NCBI RefSeq assembly: GCF_014203045.1
Contig: NZ_JACHIF010000009.1
Coordinates: 186,001-250,000, forward strand
Length of the DNA stretch: 64,000 nt
Direction: 5' to 3'
DNA from: Prosthecobacter dejongeii
GTDB lineage: Bacteria > Verrucomicrobiota > Verrucomicrobiia > Verrucomicrobiales > Verrucomicrobiaceae
Shown: piece after piece, positions 1 through 8,108 of the stretch
How the letters are laid out: each line of letters begins with the position of its first letter
How positions within the stretch are numbered: the first letter of the stretch is position 1
The notes under the pieces: model-generated
Databases searched by the model: none
Seen by the model: the letters and a program-made list of their open reading frames with translations, nothing else
Told to the model about the DNA's origin: nothing
Made by a program: the position numbers and the translations under genes

Positions 1-2699
1 AAAGGCATGACCGCGAGACGCTGATCAAGCGGCGCTTTGTTGTCGCTCATAACCATGTCCACCTTAGTAAGGAGGGCATTGATTTCGGCGGCGGCTTTTT
101 CTTGCCCGGCAGGTGGCTGACTGACAAAAGCAGCCAAAGTTTTCGCCCCGATCTTGCCACCAGATTTAGGCAATCCTTCGGCGAGACCTTGCAGCACAGC
201 GGGCTTCCACCAGGCGAGCTGCCCGGCCTGAGTCTCCAAGGCTTGCAGAGCCAAAACAAAGTCACCTTTTTCGCCAACCGCCGCCGCAGCACTGGCCAAT
301 GCACGAAGGGTATCCATTCGCTGGGCCGAGTAGGTCTGGGTGAGTTCGCCTTTTTCGATCACCTTACTCAGCACTGCGCCGGCAGAGTGGACACTGGCAC
401 TCAGCACCGCGCGCATCACCCAGGCATCTTCCGGAGCTTGGCTGATGGCACTCGCTCGGGCCTCAATGACAGCGCCTTCTGACGCGGCGTCTTGGTCCGG
501 CGCATTCAGAATCTGGAAAAAAGTTTGGCGATTGTCCCCCACCACCTCGACTGGGCCTCCGACAGGTTTCCCTTGCTCCACCAGCAGCCGCTGCGCCGTC
601 TCGCGCTGCCAGGCATTTTCGTGGCCTAACCAGGCGGTGAGTTTTTCTGGATCTGTCGGGGCGGCTTCGATCTTCGGTACTTTTTGCCCCTTCTTTACGA
701 TGCGCCAGATGCGGCCTTCATTTTCTCCCTGGCGCATGTCATGTGTCTTCACAAACTCCTCTGGGAAGAAGCGGGCATGATCAATCCAACGGCGATAGAT
801 GTCGCAGATGTACATCGCGCCATCAGGGCCGGTGGTCATGTTGACCGGGCGGCTCCACTCATCGCTGCTGCGGAAGAACTCGGTACGATCACCCACACGC
901 GTGGCCTTGAGGGAAGCCCCGTTCGGCTCCACCTTGTAACGAGTCACAAGCTGTCCCGTCGGATCCGGCACAAAGACATTGTTTTTCAGTTCCGGCATGA
1001 GATGCCCGCGATACACGCCCAGGCCACTGCAGGCGGTATTGGTTCCCGCGTGTGCATCCGCCGTTGTGTGCGTGATCTTCAGCGGATAAACACGCGTCTC
1101 AGCCCCAGGCGGGGCGATGTCTTCATGCCCCTGGCTGATGCCTGCATGGGGATTGCGCATCACGGCCTCGTAGGGCATGACGGCAAACATAACAGGGTTG
1201 CGGTTCGAGCAGAAAAAGTGATGCCCGAAGTCATCAAAGGCACCGCCGTATTGGCCATAGCCGCTAGTGGGCTCGATCTTCCCGGTCTTCGGGTCCCAGC
1301 GGAAGTTGAAGCGGGCGACATTGGCAGGATCCGATTTAGCGACAGGGTAGATCTCCTTGGCATCCAGACCGTTGTTGAAATACACTTTGTTATCCATTCC
1401 CCAGCGAGGGGCGCTGACCTGGAGCTGGCTATGACGGGGATTGAAGCCCTTGATCAGCGGTTCATTGATGTCCGCTCTGCCATCACCATTCGTGTCCTCG
1501 AGAAAGAGAATCTGCGTGCGGGTGGTGGCGATGAGCCCTCCATTGTAAGGCAGCAGCCCCTGCACATGGTCCACATGGTCGGCAAAGGTCACCGCTTTGT
1601 CCATGCGGCCATCGCCATCTTCATCGGAGAGAAGCTGGATGCGGGAAAGTGCAGGTTTGCCGGGTTCCGGCCCCAGAGGGTAATCTCGCATGTCCGCCAC
1701 ATACAGACGACCTTGCGCATCCCAGGTGACTTCCACAGGATCGAGCACCAGCGGCTCTGCGGCCACCAGCTGCGCCTCGTAGTCACCATCCAATTGGATG
1801 GATTTTAACGACTCCTCAGGAGAAAGCGCCACGGCTTGGCCATCGCGCACACTCACATCGCTGCCGCCGCTGGCCTGGATAGGATTCCATTTCTCCTTGA
1901 ACTGGCCTAACGGATGAAGTTCATAACGGCGAACGATCATCTCCGCCGCTTCGGTCTGGATGCAGATGCGGCCTTCAGCGGGTTTGCAGTCAAACGCCTC
2001 GTTCACCAGCAGGCCGTTGACGAAGTATTGCAGGGTGTCGCCTTTGGCGATGACCTCCAGGCGGTTCCACTCGCCCACGGGGGAATCGGGATCGTCCTTC
2101 CCCCTGAAATTGATCTTGTCGGCCCAGTCTTCGTCGCGCTTCTCCCAGTTGATGCGGCTTGTCGTCGTGACCGTCTGGCGCGGTGCCCCTTTCTTCCAGC
2201 GCTTTTCCTTATCGCGATCCAGTTCGATCTCCGCAGACACGCTGGTGGTCAGCGTCGTCCCATCGGCGAGTTTGGGCGAAAGCACCAGGATGTCCCCGAT
2301 ACCACCTTCAATGATCTGGGCCTCAATGCTGGCCATCCAAGTATCCCCCACGGTGCCGTGCGGTCCGTAGGCATGCACAAGGATGCCGTTGTCACGGGCA
2401 CGGTCCACACGCTTGCCCCAGGTTTTTGCCCCCCACTTAAACTCCACCACGAGATGGTAATCCTTGAAGCTCTCCTTGGTCACCATGTAGCCGTAACCTT
2501 TGCCGCTGATGTTCAGCAGACCATCCTTGAGCTGAAAGACCTGATCCGCCGGATCATGAAAATCGGCCTTGGGATTGATGTGATATTCCACCTTCCCCGA
2601 CTTCATCAGATCCAGCACGTCCAACTTTTGAGTGACTGGCTGTGCCCCAAACAGGGCGGAACCGAATGCAAGGACGCAAAGTAAAGTGGAGCGCATCAT
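1..2699 (-). CDS. DUF1080 / PVC-type membrane-bound dehydrogenase protein (3' end beyond window)
   Basis: The minus frame is open from ATG at 2699 to the left edge, about 899 residues, so the C-terminus is missing. Residues 1-20 form a signal peptide. Residues about 22-275 are a DUF1080 domain (3-keto-disaccharide hydrolase, concanavalin-like fold) with WKKGAP, RINWEKRDEDWADKI and SPVGEWNRLEVIAKGD. From about 300 a PVC-type dehydrogenase propeller follows (LVAAEPLVLDPVEVTWD, LYVADMRDYP, LSDEDGDGRMDKAVTFADH, GLLPYNGGL), and the last 200 residues are helical and HEAT-like. Family members usually end in a CxxCH haem domain, which would lie outside the window. Likely a secreted carbohydrate-oxidising protein. 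The DUF1080 part is a close paralogue of the gene at 3334. Confidence 0.85.
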   Translation of the reverse strand, partial: MMRSTLLCVLAFGSALFGAQPVTQKLDVLDLMKSGKVEYHINPKADFHDPADQVFQLKDGLLNISGKGYGYMVTKESFKDYHLVVEFKWGAKTWGKRVDRARDNGILVHAYGPHGTVGDTWMASIEAQIIEGGIGDILVLSPKLADGTTLTTSVSAEIELDRDKEKRWKKGAPRQTVTTTSRINWEKRDEDWADKINFRGKDDPDSPVGEWNRLEVIAKGDTLQYFVNGLLVNEAFDCKPAEGRICIQTEAAEMIVRRYELHPLGQFKEKWNPIQASGGSDVSVRDGQAVALSPEESLKSIQLDGDYEAQLVAAEPLVLDPVEVTWDAQGRLYVADMRDYPLGPEPGKPALSRIQLLSDEDGDGRMDKAVTFADHVDHVQGLLPYNGGLIATTRTQILFLEDTNGDGRADINEPLIKGFNPRHSQLQVSAPRWGMDNKVYFNNGLDAKEIYPVAKSDPANVARFNFRWDPKTGKIEPTSGYGQYGGAFDDFGHHFFCSNRNPVMFAVMPYEAVMRNPHAGISQGHEDIAPPGAETRVYPLKITHTTADAHAGTNTACSGLGVYRGHLMPELKNNVFVPDPTGQLVTRYKVEPNGASLKATRVGDRTEFFRSSDEWSRPVNMTTGPDGAMYICDIYRRWIDHARFFPEEFVKTHDMRQGENEGRIWRIVKKGQKVPKIEAAPTDPEKLTAWLGHENAWQRETAQRLLVEQGKPVGGPVEVVGDNRQTFFQILNAPDQDAASEGAVIEARASAISQAPEDAWVMRAVLSASVHSAGAVLSKVIEKGELTQTYSAQRMDTLRALASAAAAVGEKGDFVLALQALETQAGQLAWWKPAVLQGLAEGLPKSGGKIGAKTLAAFVSQPPAGQEKAAAEINALLTKVDMVMSDNKAPLDQRLAVMP

Positions 2700-2749
2700 G
2701 ATGGGGAGTACTACGATAGATACGGAACCAACCTTCTCGTGCTCAGCCT

Positions 2750-2780
2750 GAATGGCACCGGAGGTGGTGTTTTTGTGATA
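2750..2780 (-). promoter_or_regulatory. Conserved block upstream of the first DUF1080 gene
   Basis: This 31-base block matches 26 of 31 bases, without gaps, to 4224-4254 upstream of the second DUF1080 gene. On the minus strand the core reads TATCACAAAA, then CACC and CCGG elements. It lies about 50 bases before the start codon. The intervening leader is much less alike, so the block is probably a shared operator or promoter element. The regulator is unknown. Confidence 0.4.
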
Positions 2781-2903
2781 ACACCTTAACATGGTGCTCG
2801 AAATGAAATCGCTTCAGTTTGCATCAATGATGGTGCGCTCTCCATATTCGGAAAATAAAGAGTGCCTCCCGTCTTCGACCGGCTATTGGTCGTTCTTGAG
2901 TAA

Positions 2904-3209
2904 ATGAGTGCCCTGCCCGCCTATTGGATCTCTGATGTTCATGCCAAATTTCTACCGGATAAACTCCAGCAAAGAGGTCTGGAGGTCATCATGGTCCGGG
3001 ACTGCCTACAAAGAAATCAGAAGGATCGTTATCGTGAATGGAAGCTTACTGCGAAGGGTGAAAAAAACCCGTTGGTCATGTGGTGGATATGGCCCCTGGA
3101 TGAAAACGCCGGGGTATTGACGGTCGGCCCATGCCCTCCCGAAACTCTGTTTAAGGTGCTCAATGAAGTGCTACTGGAACTGGGTGCAGAAAGACTCGGC
3201 GTCCGGTAA
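2904..3209 (+). CDS. Small hypothetical protein
   Basis: A 101-residue protein that I do not recognise. It has no signal peptide or membrane segment. The middle is basic and polar, and the end carries WWIWPLDENAGVLTVGPCPP followed by a helix rich in Leu and Glu. It sits alone between the two DUF1080 genes and on the opposite strand, so it is not part of their transcription unit. No clear Shine-Dalgarno sequence precedes the ATG. The balanced composition favours a real cytoplasmic protein, but a chance reading frame cannot be excluded. Confidence 0.5.
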   Translation: MSALPAYWISDVHAKFLPDKLQQRGLEVIMVRDCLQRNQKDRYREWKLTAKGEKNPLVMWWIWPLDENAGVLTVGPCPPETLFKVLNEVLLELGAERLGVR

Positions 3210-3333
3210 TTTTTATCATAACGACGTGCCCATAATGATTCACATCCTGTTAGGTTATCGGCCTTAATGGAACGTTTGGTGATGCTGGATGATACTGGCA
3301 GAGGGATCCTTGGCAACGAGTTGGAAACTCGTT

Positions 3334-4167
3334 CTACTTCTTCGCCATCTCCGGGGTCCACTTTTCCTTGAACTGGCCTAACGGGTGAAGTTCATAACGG
3401 CGAACGATCATTTCTGCCCCTTCGGTCTGGATGCAGATGCGGCCTTCCGCAGGCTTGCACGCGAAGGCGGCATTCACCAGCTTTCCATTGACGAAGTATT
3501 CCAGCGTATCGCCTTTGGCGATGACTTCGAGGCGGTTCCACTCACCCACGGGTGAATCGGGATCATCTTTGCCACGGAAATCAATCTTGTCCGCCCAGTC
3601 TTCGTCACGCTTCTCCCAGTTGATGCGGCCCTTGGTCACTTCCTGGAGAGGCGCACCTTTCTTCCAACGCTTCTCTTTGTCGCGGTCCAGTTCAAATTCG
3701 GCCTTCAGGCTGGTCGTCAGTTCCGTGCCATCAGCCAATTTGGGGGAAAGAACTAAGATGTCGCCGATGCCACCTTCGATGATCTGGGCCTCAATGCTGG
3801 CCATCCAAGTATCTCCATAGGCCCCATGTGGGCCATAGGAATGCACCAGAATGCCGTTGTCACGAGCACGATCTGCACGCTTGCCCCAGGTCTTTGGCCC
3901 CCATTTAAAATCCACCACCAGATGGTAGTCTTTGTACCCTTTCTTGGTGACCATGTAGCCGTAGCCTTTACCGCTGATGTTCAGCAGGCCATCCTTGAGT
4001 TGGAAGACTTCGCTGGCCGGATCATGAAAGTCAGCTTTCGGATTGATGTGATATTCCACCTCGCCGGCCTTCATGAGATCCAGCACGTTGATTTTCTCCG
4101 TGACGGGTTCAGCCGCGAACAACGAAGAGGTGGCCAAGAAGGCACAGAGGGAAAGGAGACGCATCAT
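3334..4167 (-). CDS. DUF1080 (3-keto-disaccharide hydrolase) protein
   Basis: Secreted single-domain protein of 277 residues. I take ATG 4167 (MMRLLSL...) rather than a TTG three codons upstream, because the paralogue at 2699 also begins Met-Met-Arg. A signal peptide ends near AAEPVTEKI. The rest is one DUF1080 domain with the same motifs as the paralogue (HINPKADFHDPA, LLNISGKGYGYMVTK, SIEAQIIEGGIGDILVLSP, IVRRYELHPLGQFKEKW). By eye about 85% of residues are identical. The family hydrolyses 3-keto-glycosides. It ends where the longer paralogue continues into its dehydrogenase module, so it looks like a duplicated first domain. Confidence 0.88.
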   Translation of the reverse strand: MMRLLSLCAFLATSSLFAAEPVTEKINVLDLMKAGEVEYHINPKADFHDPASEVFQLKDGLLNISGKGYGYMVTKKGYKDYHLVVDFKWGPKTWGKRADRARDNGILVHSYGPHGAYGDTWMASIEAQIIEGGIGDILVLSPKLADGTELTTSLKAEFELDRDKEKRWKKGAPLQEVTKGRINWEKRDEDWADKIDFRGKDDPDSPVGEWNRLEVIAKGDTLEYFVNGKLVNAAFACKPAEGRICIQTEGAEMIVRRYELHPLGQFKEKWTPEMAKK

Positions 4168-4223
4168 GATTTGCAAAGGGGGTGTCCAGATACCAACGCC
4201 CGCTGCCTGCTACTCCTCCGCCC

Positions 4224-4254
4224 GAATGAAACCGGTGGTGATGCTTTTGTGATA
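4224..4254 (-). promoter_or_regulatory. Conserved block upstream of the second DUF1080 gene
   Basis: Second copy of the 31-base block at 2750-2780, with 26 matching bases and the same minus-strand core TATCACAAAA. It lies about 56 bases before ATG 4167. It could be an operator or part of a promoter, but no classical -35/-10 pair is obvious. Confidence 0.4.
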
Positions 4255-4270
4255 TGGGCGTCCAACCAAT

Positions 4271-4301
4271 AAAAAAACAGCCGGAACGTTTCCGTTCCGG
4301 C
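4271..4301 (-). terminator. Intrinsic terminator after rpiB-glyA
   Basis: On the minus strand a 9-bp perfect stem (arms 4280-4288 and 4293-4301, core CCGGAACG, 4-base loop) is followed by seven T (A run 4271-4277). It lies about 30 bases past the glyA stop. Confidence 0.85.
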
Positions 4302-4329
4302 CGCAAGGAGAGGTTTAGACTAACGAAGA

Positions 4330-6039
4330 TTACGGCAGCGGGAAACGCTCGTTCACGGTGGCGATCTCGGCGCGGATGGAGGCAAGGACTTCGGCGTTGT
4401 CCTTGTTACCCAAGGCGCGGTCGATCCAGTTGGCGATCTGCACCATCTCGGCTTCCTTCATGCCACGGGTAGTGACAGCCGGAGTACCGATGCGGATGCC
4501 GCCGCCGAGGGTGATCTTCTCGGTATCAAACGGGATGCCGTTCTTGTTCACGGTGATGCCAGCGTGGTCCAGGGTTTCGCTGGCCACTTTGCCATTCAGG
4601 CCGCGAGGGCGCAGATCCACCAACATGAGGTGGTTGTCTGTGCCGCCGCTGACGATGCGGTAGCCTAGCTCCGCCAGACGTGCGGCGAGGGCACGGGCGT
4701 TCTTTACGACCTGCTGAGTGTATTCGGCAAACTCGGGCTTCAGGCACTCGCCGAAGCAAACGGCCTTCGCCGCGATGACGTGCATGAGAGGGCCACCCTG
4801 AACGCCAGGGAACACTTGGCTATTGATCTTCTTGATGAGGTCTTCGTTGTTTGTCAGCACGATCCCACCGCGAGGCCCGCGCAGGGACTTGTGGGTGGTG
4901 CTGGTGACGAAATCCGCGTATTCCATCGGGTTCGGGTGCTGGCCACCGGCGACGAGACCGGCGATGTGGGCCATGTCCACGAACAGGTAAGCGCCGACGC
5001 TTTTGGCGATCTCGCTCATCTTTTTGAAGTCAATGATGCGCGGGTAGGCAGAGGCCCCTGCGGTGATCATCTTCGGCTGTTCACGCTTGGCCACTTCGGC
5101 GAGTTCATCATAATCAATGAGCTCATTGTCCTGACGGACGCCATACTGGCAGAAGTTGTAGAAGCGGCCGGAGAAGTTGGCCGGATTTCCGTGGGTCAAG
5201 TGACCACCGTGGGCAAGGTTCATCCCCAGCACTTTGTCACCAGGCTGCAGCACGCTGAAGTAAACGGCGGCATTGGCCTGGGAGCCGGAATGCGGCTGCA
5301 CGTTGGCATACTTGGCACCGAAGAGTTTGCAGACGCGGTCAATGGCGAGCTGCTCCACCTTATCCACTTCTTCACAGCCGCCGTACCAGCGTTTGCCAGG
5401 GTAGCCCTCAGCATACTTGTTGGTGAGGCAGGAGCCCTGCGCAGCCATCACCGCTTTGCTGGTGAAGTTCTCGCTGGCGATGAGCTCGATGTTGTTCTGC
5501 TGGCGATGCTGCTCACCGCGCACGATTTCGGCGACGGCTGGATCAGCGGTTTCAAGGATGGTGAGGGGGTGGAGTTGGGGCTGGGTGTTCATTTTGGCGA
5601 CTCGGCGTCCGTGACGGCCTCCAGCAAAGGGTGTCTTCAACCAGGCGTTGAGGATGTCTTTGGTGGTGGCTTCGGAAGTGGTTTTAGCAGCGAGGCACAG
5701 GACGTTGGAGTCATTGTGCTCACGGGTGATGGCGGCAGTTTCAGCATCGCTGACCAGACTGGCCTGGATGCCGGGATGGCGATTAGCAGCGATGCTCATG
5801 CCGATGCCGGTGGTGCAGACGAGGATGCCTGCATCAGCCTCCCCTGAAAGGACGCTCTGAGAGACGAGCTCCGCATAATCTGGATAGTCCACGGAGGCCG
5901 CGGAATGCGTGCCGAAGTCCTGAACGGCGTAACCGTTATCTTTGAGATGGGCGACGACGGCGTCCTTCAGGGCCACCCCGCCATGGTCGGAACCAATGGC
6001 GAGTTTCTGCGGCAGGTCTGGGGCGGGGGGTGTGCTCAT
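4330..6039 (-). CDS. rpiB-glyA: Bifunctional ribose-5-phosphate isomerase B / serine hydroxymethyltransferase
   Basis: A fusion of 569 residues. Residues about 11-150 are RpiB, which interconverts ribose-5-P and ribulose-5-[24 protein letters not shown] with the likely catalytic Cys75, and the closing [11 protein letters not shown]. Residues about 158-569 are PLP-dependent SHMT, which converts serine plus THF to glycine plus methylene-[22 protein letters not shown], and [14 protein letters not shown] with PLP-Lys384. I place the start at ATG 6039; the frame stays open upstream to 6342, but that extension overlaps the phosphatase gene and is low-complexity. Met150 at the joint may be the old glyA start. 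A strong terminator follows. Confidence 0.93.
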   Translation of the reverse strand: MSTPPAPDLPQKLAIGSDHGGVALKDAVVAHLKDNGYAVQDFGTHSAASVDYPDYAELVSQSVLSGEADAGILVCTTGIGMSIAANRHPGIQASLVSDAETAAITREHNDSNVLCLAAKTTSEATTKDILNAWLKTPFAGGRHGRRVAKMNTQPQLHPLTILETADPAVAEIVRGEQHRQQNNIELIASENFTSKAVMAAQGSCLTNKYAEGYPGKRWYGGCEEVDKVEQLAIDRVCKLFGAKYANVQPHSGSQANAAVYFSVLQPGDKVLGMNLAHGGHLTHGNPANFSGRFYNFCQYGVRQDNELIDYDELAEVAKREQPKMITAGASAYPRIIDFKKMSEIAKSVGAYLFVDMAHIAGLVAGGQHPNPMEYADFVTSTTHKSLRGPRGGIVLTNNEDLIKKINSQVFPGVQGGPLMHVIAAKAVCFGECLKPEFAEYTQQVVKNARALAARLAELGYRIVSGGTDNHLMLVDLRPRGLNGKVASETLDHAGITVNKNGIPFDTEKITLGGGIRIGTPAVTTRGMKEAEMVQIANWIDRALGNKDNAEVLASIRAEIATVNERFPLP

Positions 6040-6178
6040 GGAGATGATTGGCGAAAAGGAGGGGGTTTTGAAAATGAAAAGTTCGAATACAAAAATGAAA
6101 AAATCGAATGATGCGGCGGGTGTAGCAGGAAGATGAAGCGCGGGAAAAGGCCTCGTTAAAGATGCCCTTTCCCCAAGT

Positions 6179-6676
6179 CTAATCTCCCTGCGTGCTACCT
6201 CGGCCAGCCTCCGCTTTCCAGGTTTGTTCGATGTAGGCGAGCACACTAGGCAGCATCTTTTCCAGATGCTCCAGCGTCTCGCGATACTCGGAAAGATCAC
6301 CTCCAAATGGGTCACTAAGATCCCGACCACGCAGGCGGTCATCCGCCGTGAACTCGGAAACCAAGTACACTTTGTCCTCAGCCTCGGGGTGGTTCATGAG
6401 AATGGCCGCCAGATGGCTGCGGCTCATGGCAAAAATGTGGGTGGCGTTTTCGACCAAATCCACCGTGACAGCCCGGCTTTTGTGCTTGGTTAGGTCGAGT
6501 CCTTTTTCCTTGGCCAGGACGACACTGCTGCGACTGGCCGGTTGCCCAGAGTAGGCCCCCACCCCCGCGCTGCCGACCTGGTAATCGGCCAAGTCTTTCG
6601 TCAGGTCACGGAACAGCACCTCAGCCAGAGGGCTGCGGCAGGTGTTTCCAGTGCAGACAAAGAGGACGTTTTTCAA
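6179..6676 (-). CDS. Low-molecular-weight protein phosphatase, arginine-phosphatase type
   Basis: 165-residue cytoplasmic phosphatase of the LMW-PTP fold. The P-loop C-x5-R is Cys8 to Arg14 (VCTGNTCRS) and the acid loop is SDPFGGD. Thr12 takes the place of the Ile usual in tyrosine phosphatases; in Bacillus YwlE the equivalent Thr11 gives specificity for phospho-arginine. The start codon is TTG at 6676, with no in-frame ATG nearby. It lies 139 bases upstream of rpiB-glyA on the same strand. In B. subtilis ywlE, rpiB and glyA are also close together, so this is old synteny. The substrate is an inference. Confidence 0.85.
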   Translation of the reverse strand: MKNVLFVCTGNTCRSPLAEVLFRDLTKDLADYQVGSAGVGAYSGQPASRSSVVLAKEKGLDLTKHKSRAVTVDLVENATHIFAMSRSHLAAILMNHPEAEDKVYLVSEFTADDRLRGRDLSDPFGGDLSEYRETLEHLEKMLPSVLAYIEQTWKAEAGRGSTQGD

Positions 6677-6794
6677 AAGACGCGTGGGTTTCAGAGACTA
6701 CGCCCCACCAGGGCAGGCGGGACGGCAGAGTGCCGCGCAGGGGCATTTTGTCAAAAGGGGAGTGCCCTAGAATGTCAACTTTGAGAGAAAAACC

Positions 6795-8108
6795 TCAAAT
6801 TCTCCGAGCTTCCCGCACCTCGAGTTTTATGATCTTCCACTCAGCCTTCACTGGGGAGACGGTCACCTGAGCTGTGTAACGATTCACGCGGGTATGGGCG
6901 TGCCCCCAGTGCCCCACAGTGCCGAGAGCGGTCCATTGACAATCCGTGACGAACCCTGCCCCTGCGGGATTATCTTTCACAGCCATGACCTCAGCACTGA
7001 ATTCCGTGATGGTCACCCGGGTGCCTTCCCTGCCCTCCAGCGTCAGGGCTTGTAGGGTCTCCAGATAGAGCTGACGGAGCAGCTCACCATCCACGCTGCG
7101 GGCTAGAGTGTCATAAATATCCGACTCCGAACGGTAGTCGAAAGCACGATACACATTCCGTAGCAGGGGTGATAAAATAACCTCCGCTTCAGCCGTGGTT
7201 TTCACTGGCGGTGCAGCAGGACCCCGAGGGACCTGAATAACCAAAAACGGCCAGGTCAACACTGCCCCGAGCAACCACGCCCCAAAAAATGCGACCGCGC
7301 CACCAGGCAGCCGGTGCCTACCCATTTTGACCCAAAGGAAAAAAATCAGTCCGGCTGAAGCCCAGATGATACTGGCCAATGGAAGCTGCCAAGGTGGGAG
7401 CGAAGCGATACGGGGAACGGCGGCAAGGGGCCCAGGCATGGGCAGCTTTCCTTTGACCGACCACTTGAGCAAAGGCACACCAATCGCAGCTTCGACAGAT
7501 TCACTTTTCACTCCATAGAAAAGGCGGATAGGCAGGACTTTTTGGCCCTGGATGTAACCCGTCCACTGAATGAGGATTTCTTCAGGCATGGGCGGCAAGG
7601 GAAACTCCCAGATTAGGCCCACCATGGCTTCACGAGTGGGTAGGCTGCTGCCTTCATCAAAGGGCAGAGTGGCCCCGGGCTTTCCTTTGATGATGGAAGC
7701 TCCCAAAAAAGTCCCCTGACTCACCTGGGTGGTCCCTAGACGGCACCAGTCCTCGGCTTTGGCAGCGAGGGCAGCCGCCAAGGTCTTTTGCTGGGCGGCA
7801 TCGAGTTGAGGCGTGACTGGTAACTTTGCCCATGAGAGGACGGTCGTCGCATCATACAGCACCTCAAAGCGCATCTGGTTAGGCTCCAGATACAAGTAAC
7901 CCTGAAAAATGGCCTCAGCCGCCGCTGATGGTGAAACGGCAACAGGAAGGGGCTGGCTCAAAATCTTGCTCGCATCGAGCTGCAAGGACTGAGCCTGGAG
8001 CCCAGGCATGACGACCCTCAGGAACAGAGCTAACAAGACCCAGTACTGCCCCCACCCGCGGTTAAGATCTCGCGCAAATGGACTCACAAAATCCAAGGCT
8101 TCCTCCAT
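6795..8108 (-). CDS. Membrane-anchored hypothetical protein
   Basis: 437 residues, family not recognised. The N-terminus has a hydrophobic segment (about 22-38, probable signal peptide), and two helices lie near the middle, LASIIWASAGLIFFLWV and AFFGAWLLGAVLTWPFLV. The first part is a predicted periplasmic beta-rich domain, and the C-terminal 130 residues form a second soluble domain with many Glu and Thr. The start overlaps the end of the oxidoreductase gene by 25 bases, which suggests translational coupling, though a later start closer to the hydrophobic segment is possible. Confidence 0.7.
   Translation of the reverse strand: MEEALDFVSPFARDLNRGWGQYWVLLALFLRVVMPGLQAQSLQLDASKILSQPLPVAVSPSAAAEAIFQGYLYLEPNQMRFEVLYDATTVLSWAKLPVTPQLDAAQQKTLAAALAAKAEDWCRLGTTQVSQGTFLGASIIKGKPGATLPFDEGSSLPTREAMVGLIWEFPLPPMPEEILIQWTGYIQGQKVLPIRLFYGVKSESVEAAIGVPLLKWSVKGKLPMPGPLAAVPRIASLPPWQLPLASIIWASAGLIFFLWVKMGRHRLPGGAVAFFGAWLLGAVLTWPFLVIQVPRGPAAPPVKTTAEAEVILSPLLRNVYRAFDYRSESDIYDTLARSVDGELLRQLYLETLQALTLEGREGTRVTITEFSAEVMAVKDNPAGAGFVTDCQWTALGTVGHWGHAHTRVNRYTAQVTVSPVKAEWKIIKLEVREARRI

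Noticed and set aside
684..2684. Long plus-strand open frames across the left-edge region
   Set aside because: They lie antisense to the DUF1080/dehydrogenase gene, whose minus frame is open throughout and shows clear domains.
3029..3361. Minus-strand frame of 110 residues
   Set aside because: It lies antisense to the gene at 2904 and is Ser-rich in the way of shadow frames. The call at 2904 is itself uncertain.
4780..5847. Plus-strand frame of 355 residues
   Set aside because: Antisense to the SHMT and RpiB coding regions, which have firm catalytic motifs.
6040..6342. N-terminal extension of the RpiB-GlyA frame
   Set aside because: It overlaps the phosphatase gene, is low-complexity, and RpiB homology begins only after ATG 6039.
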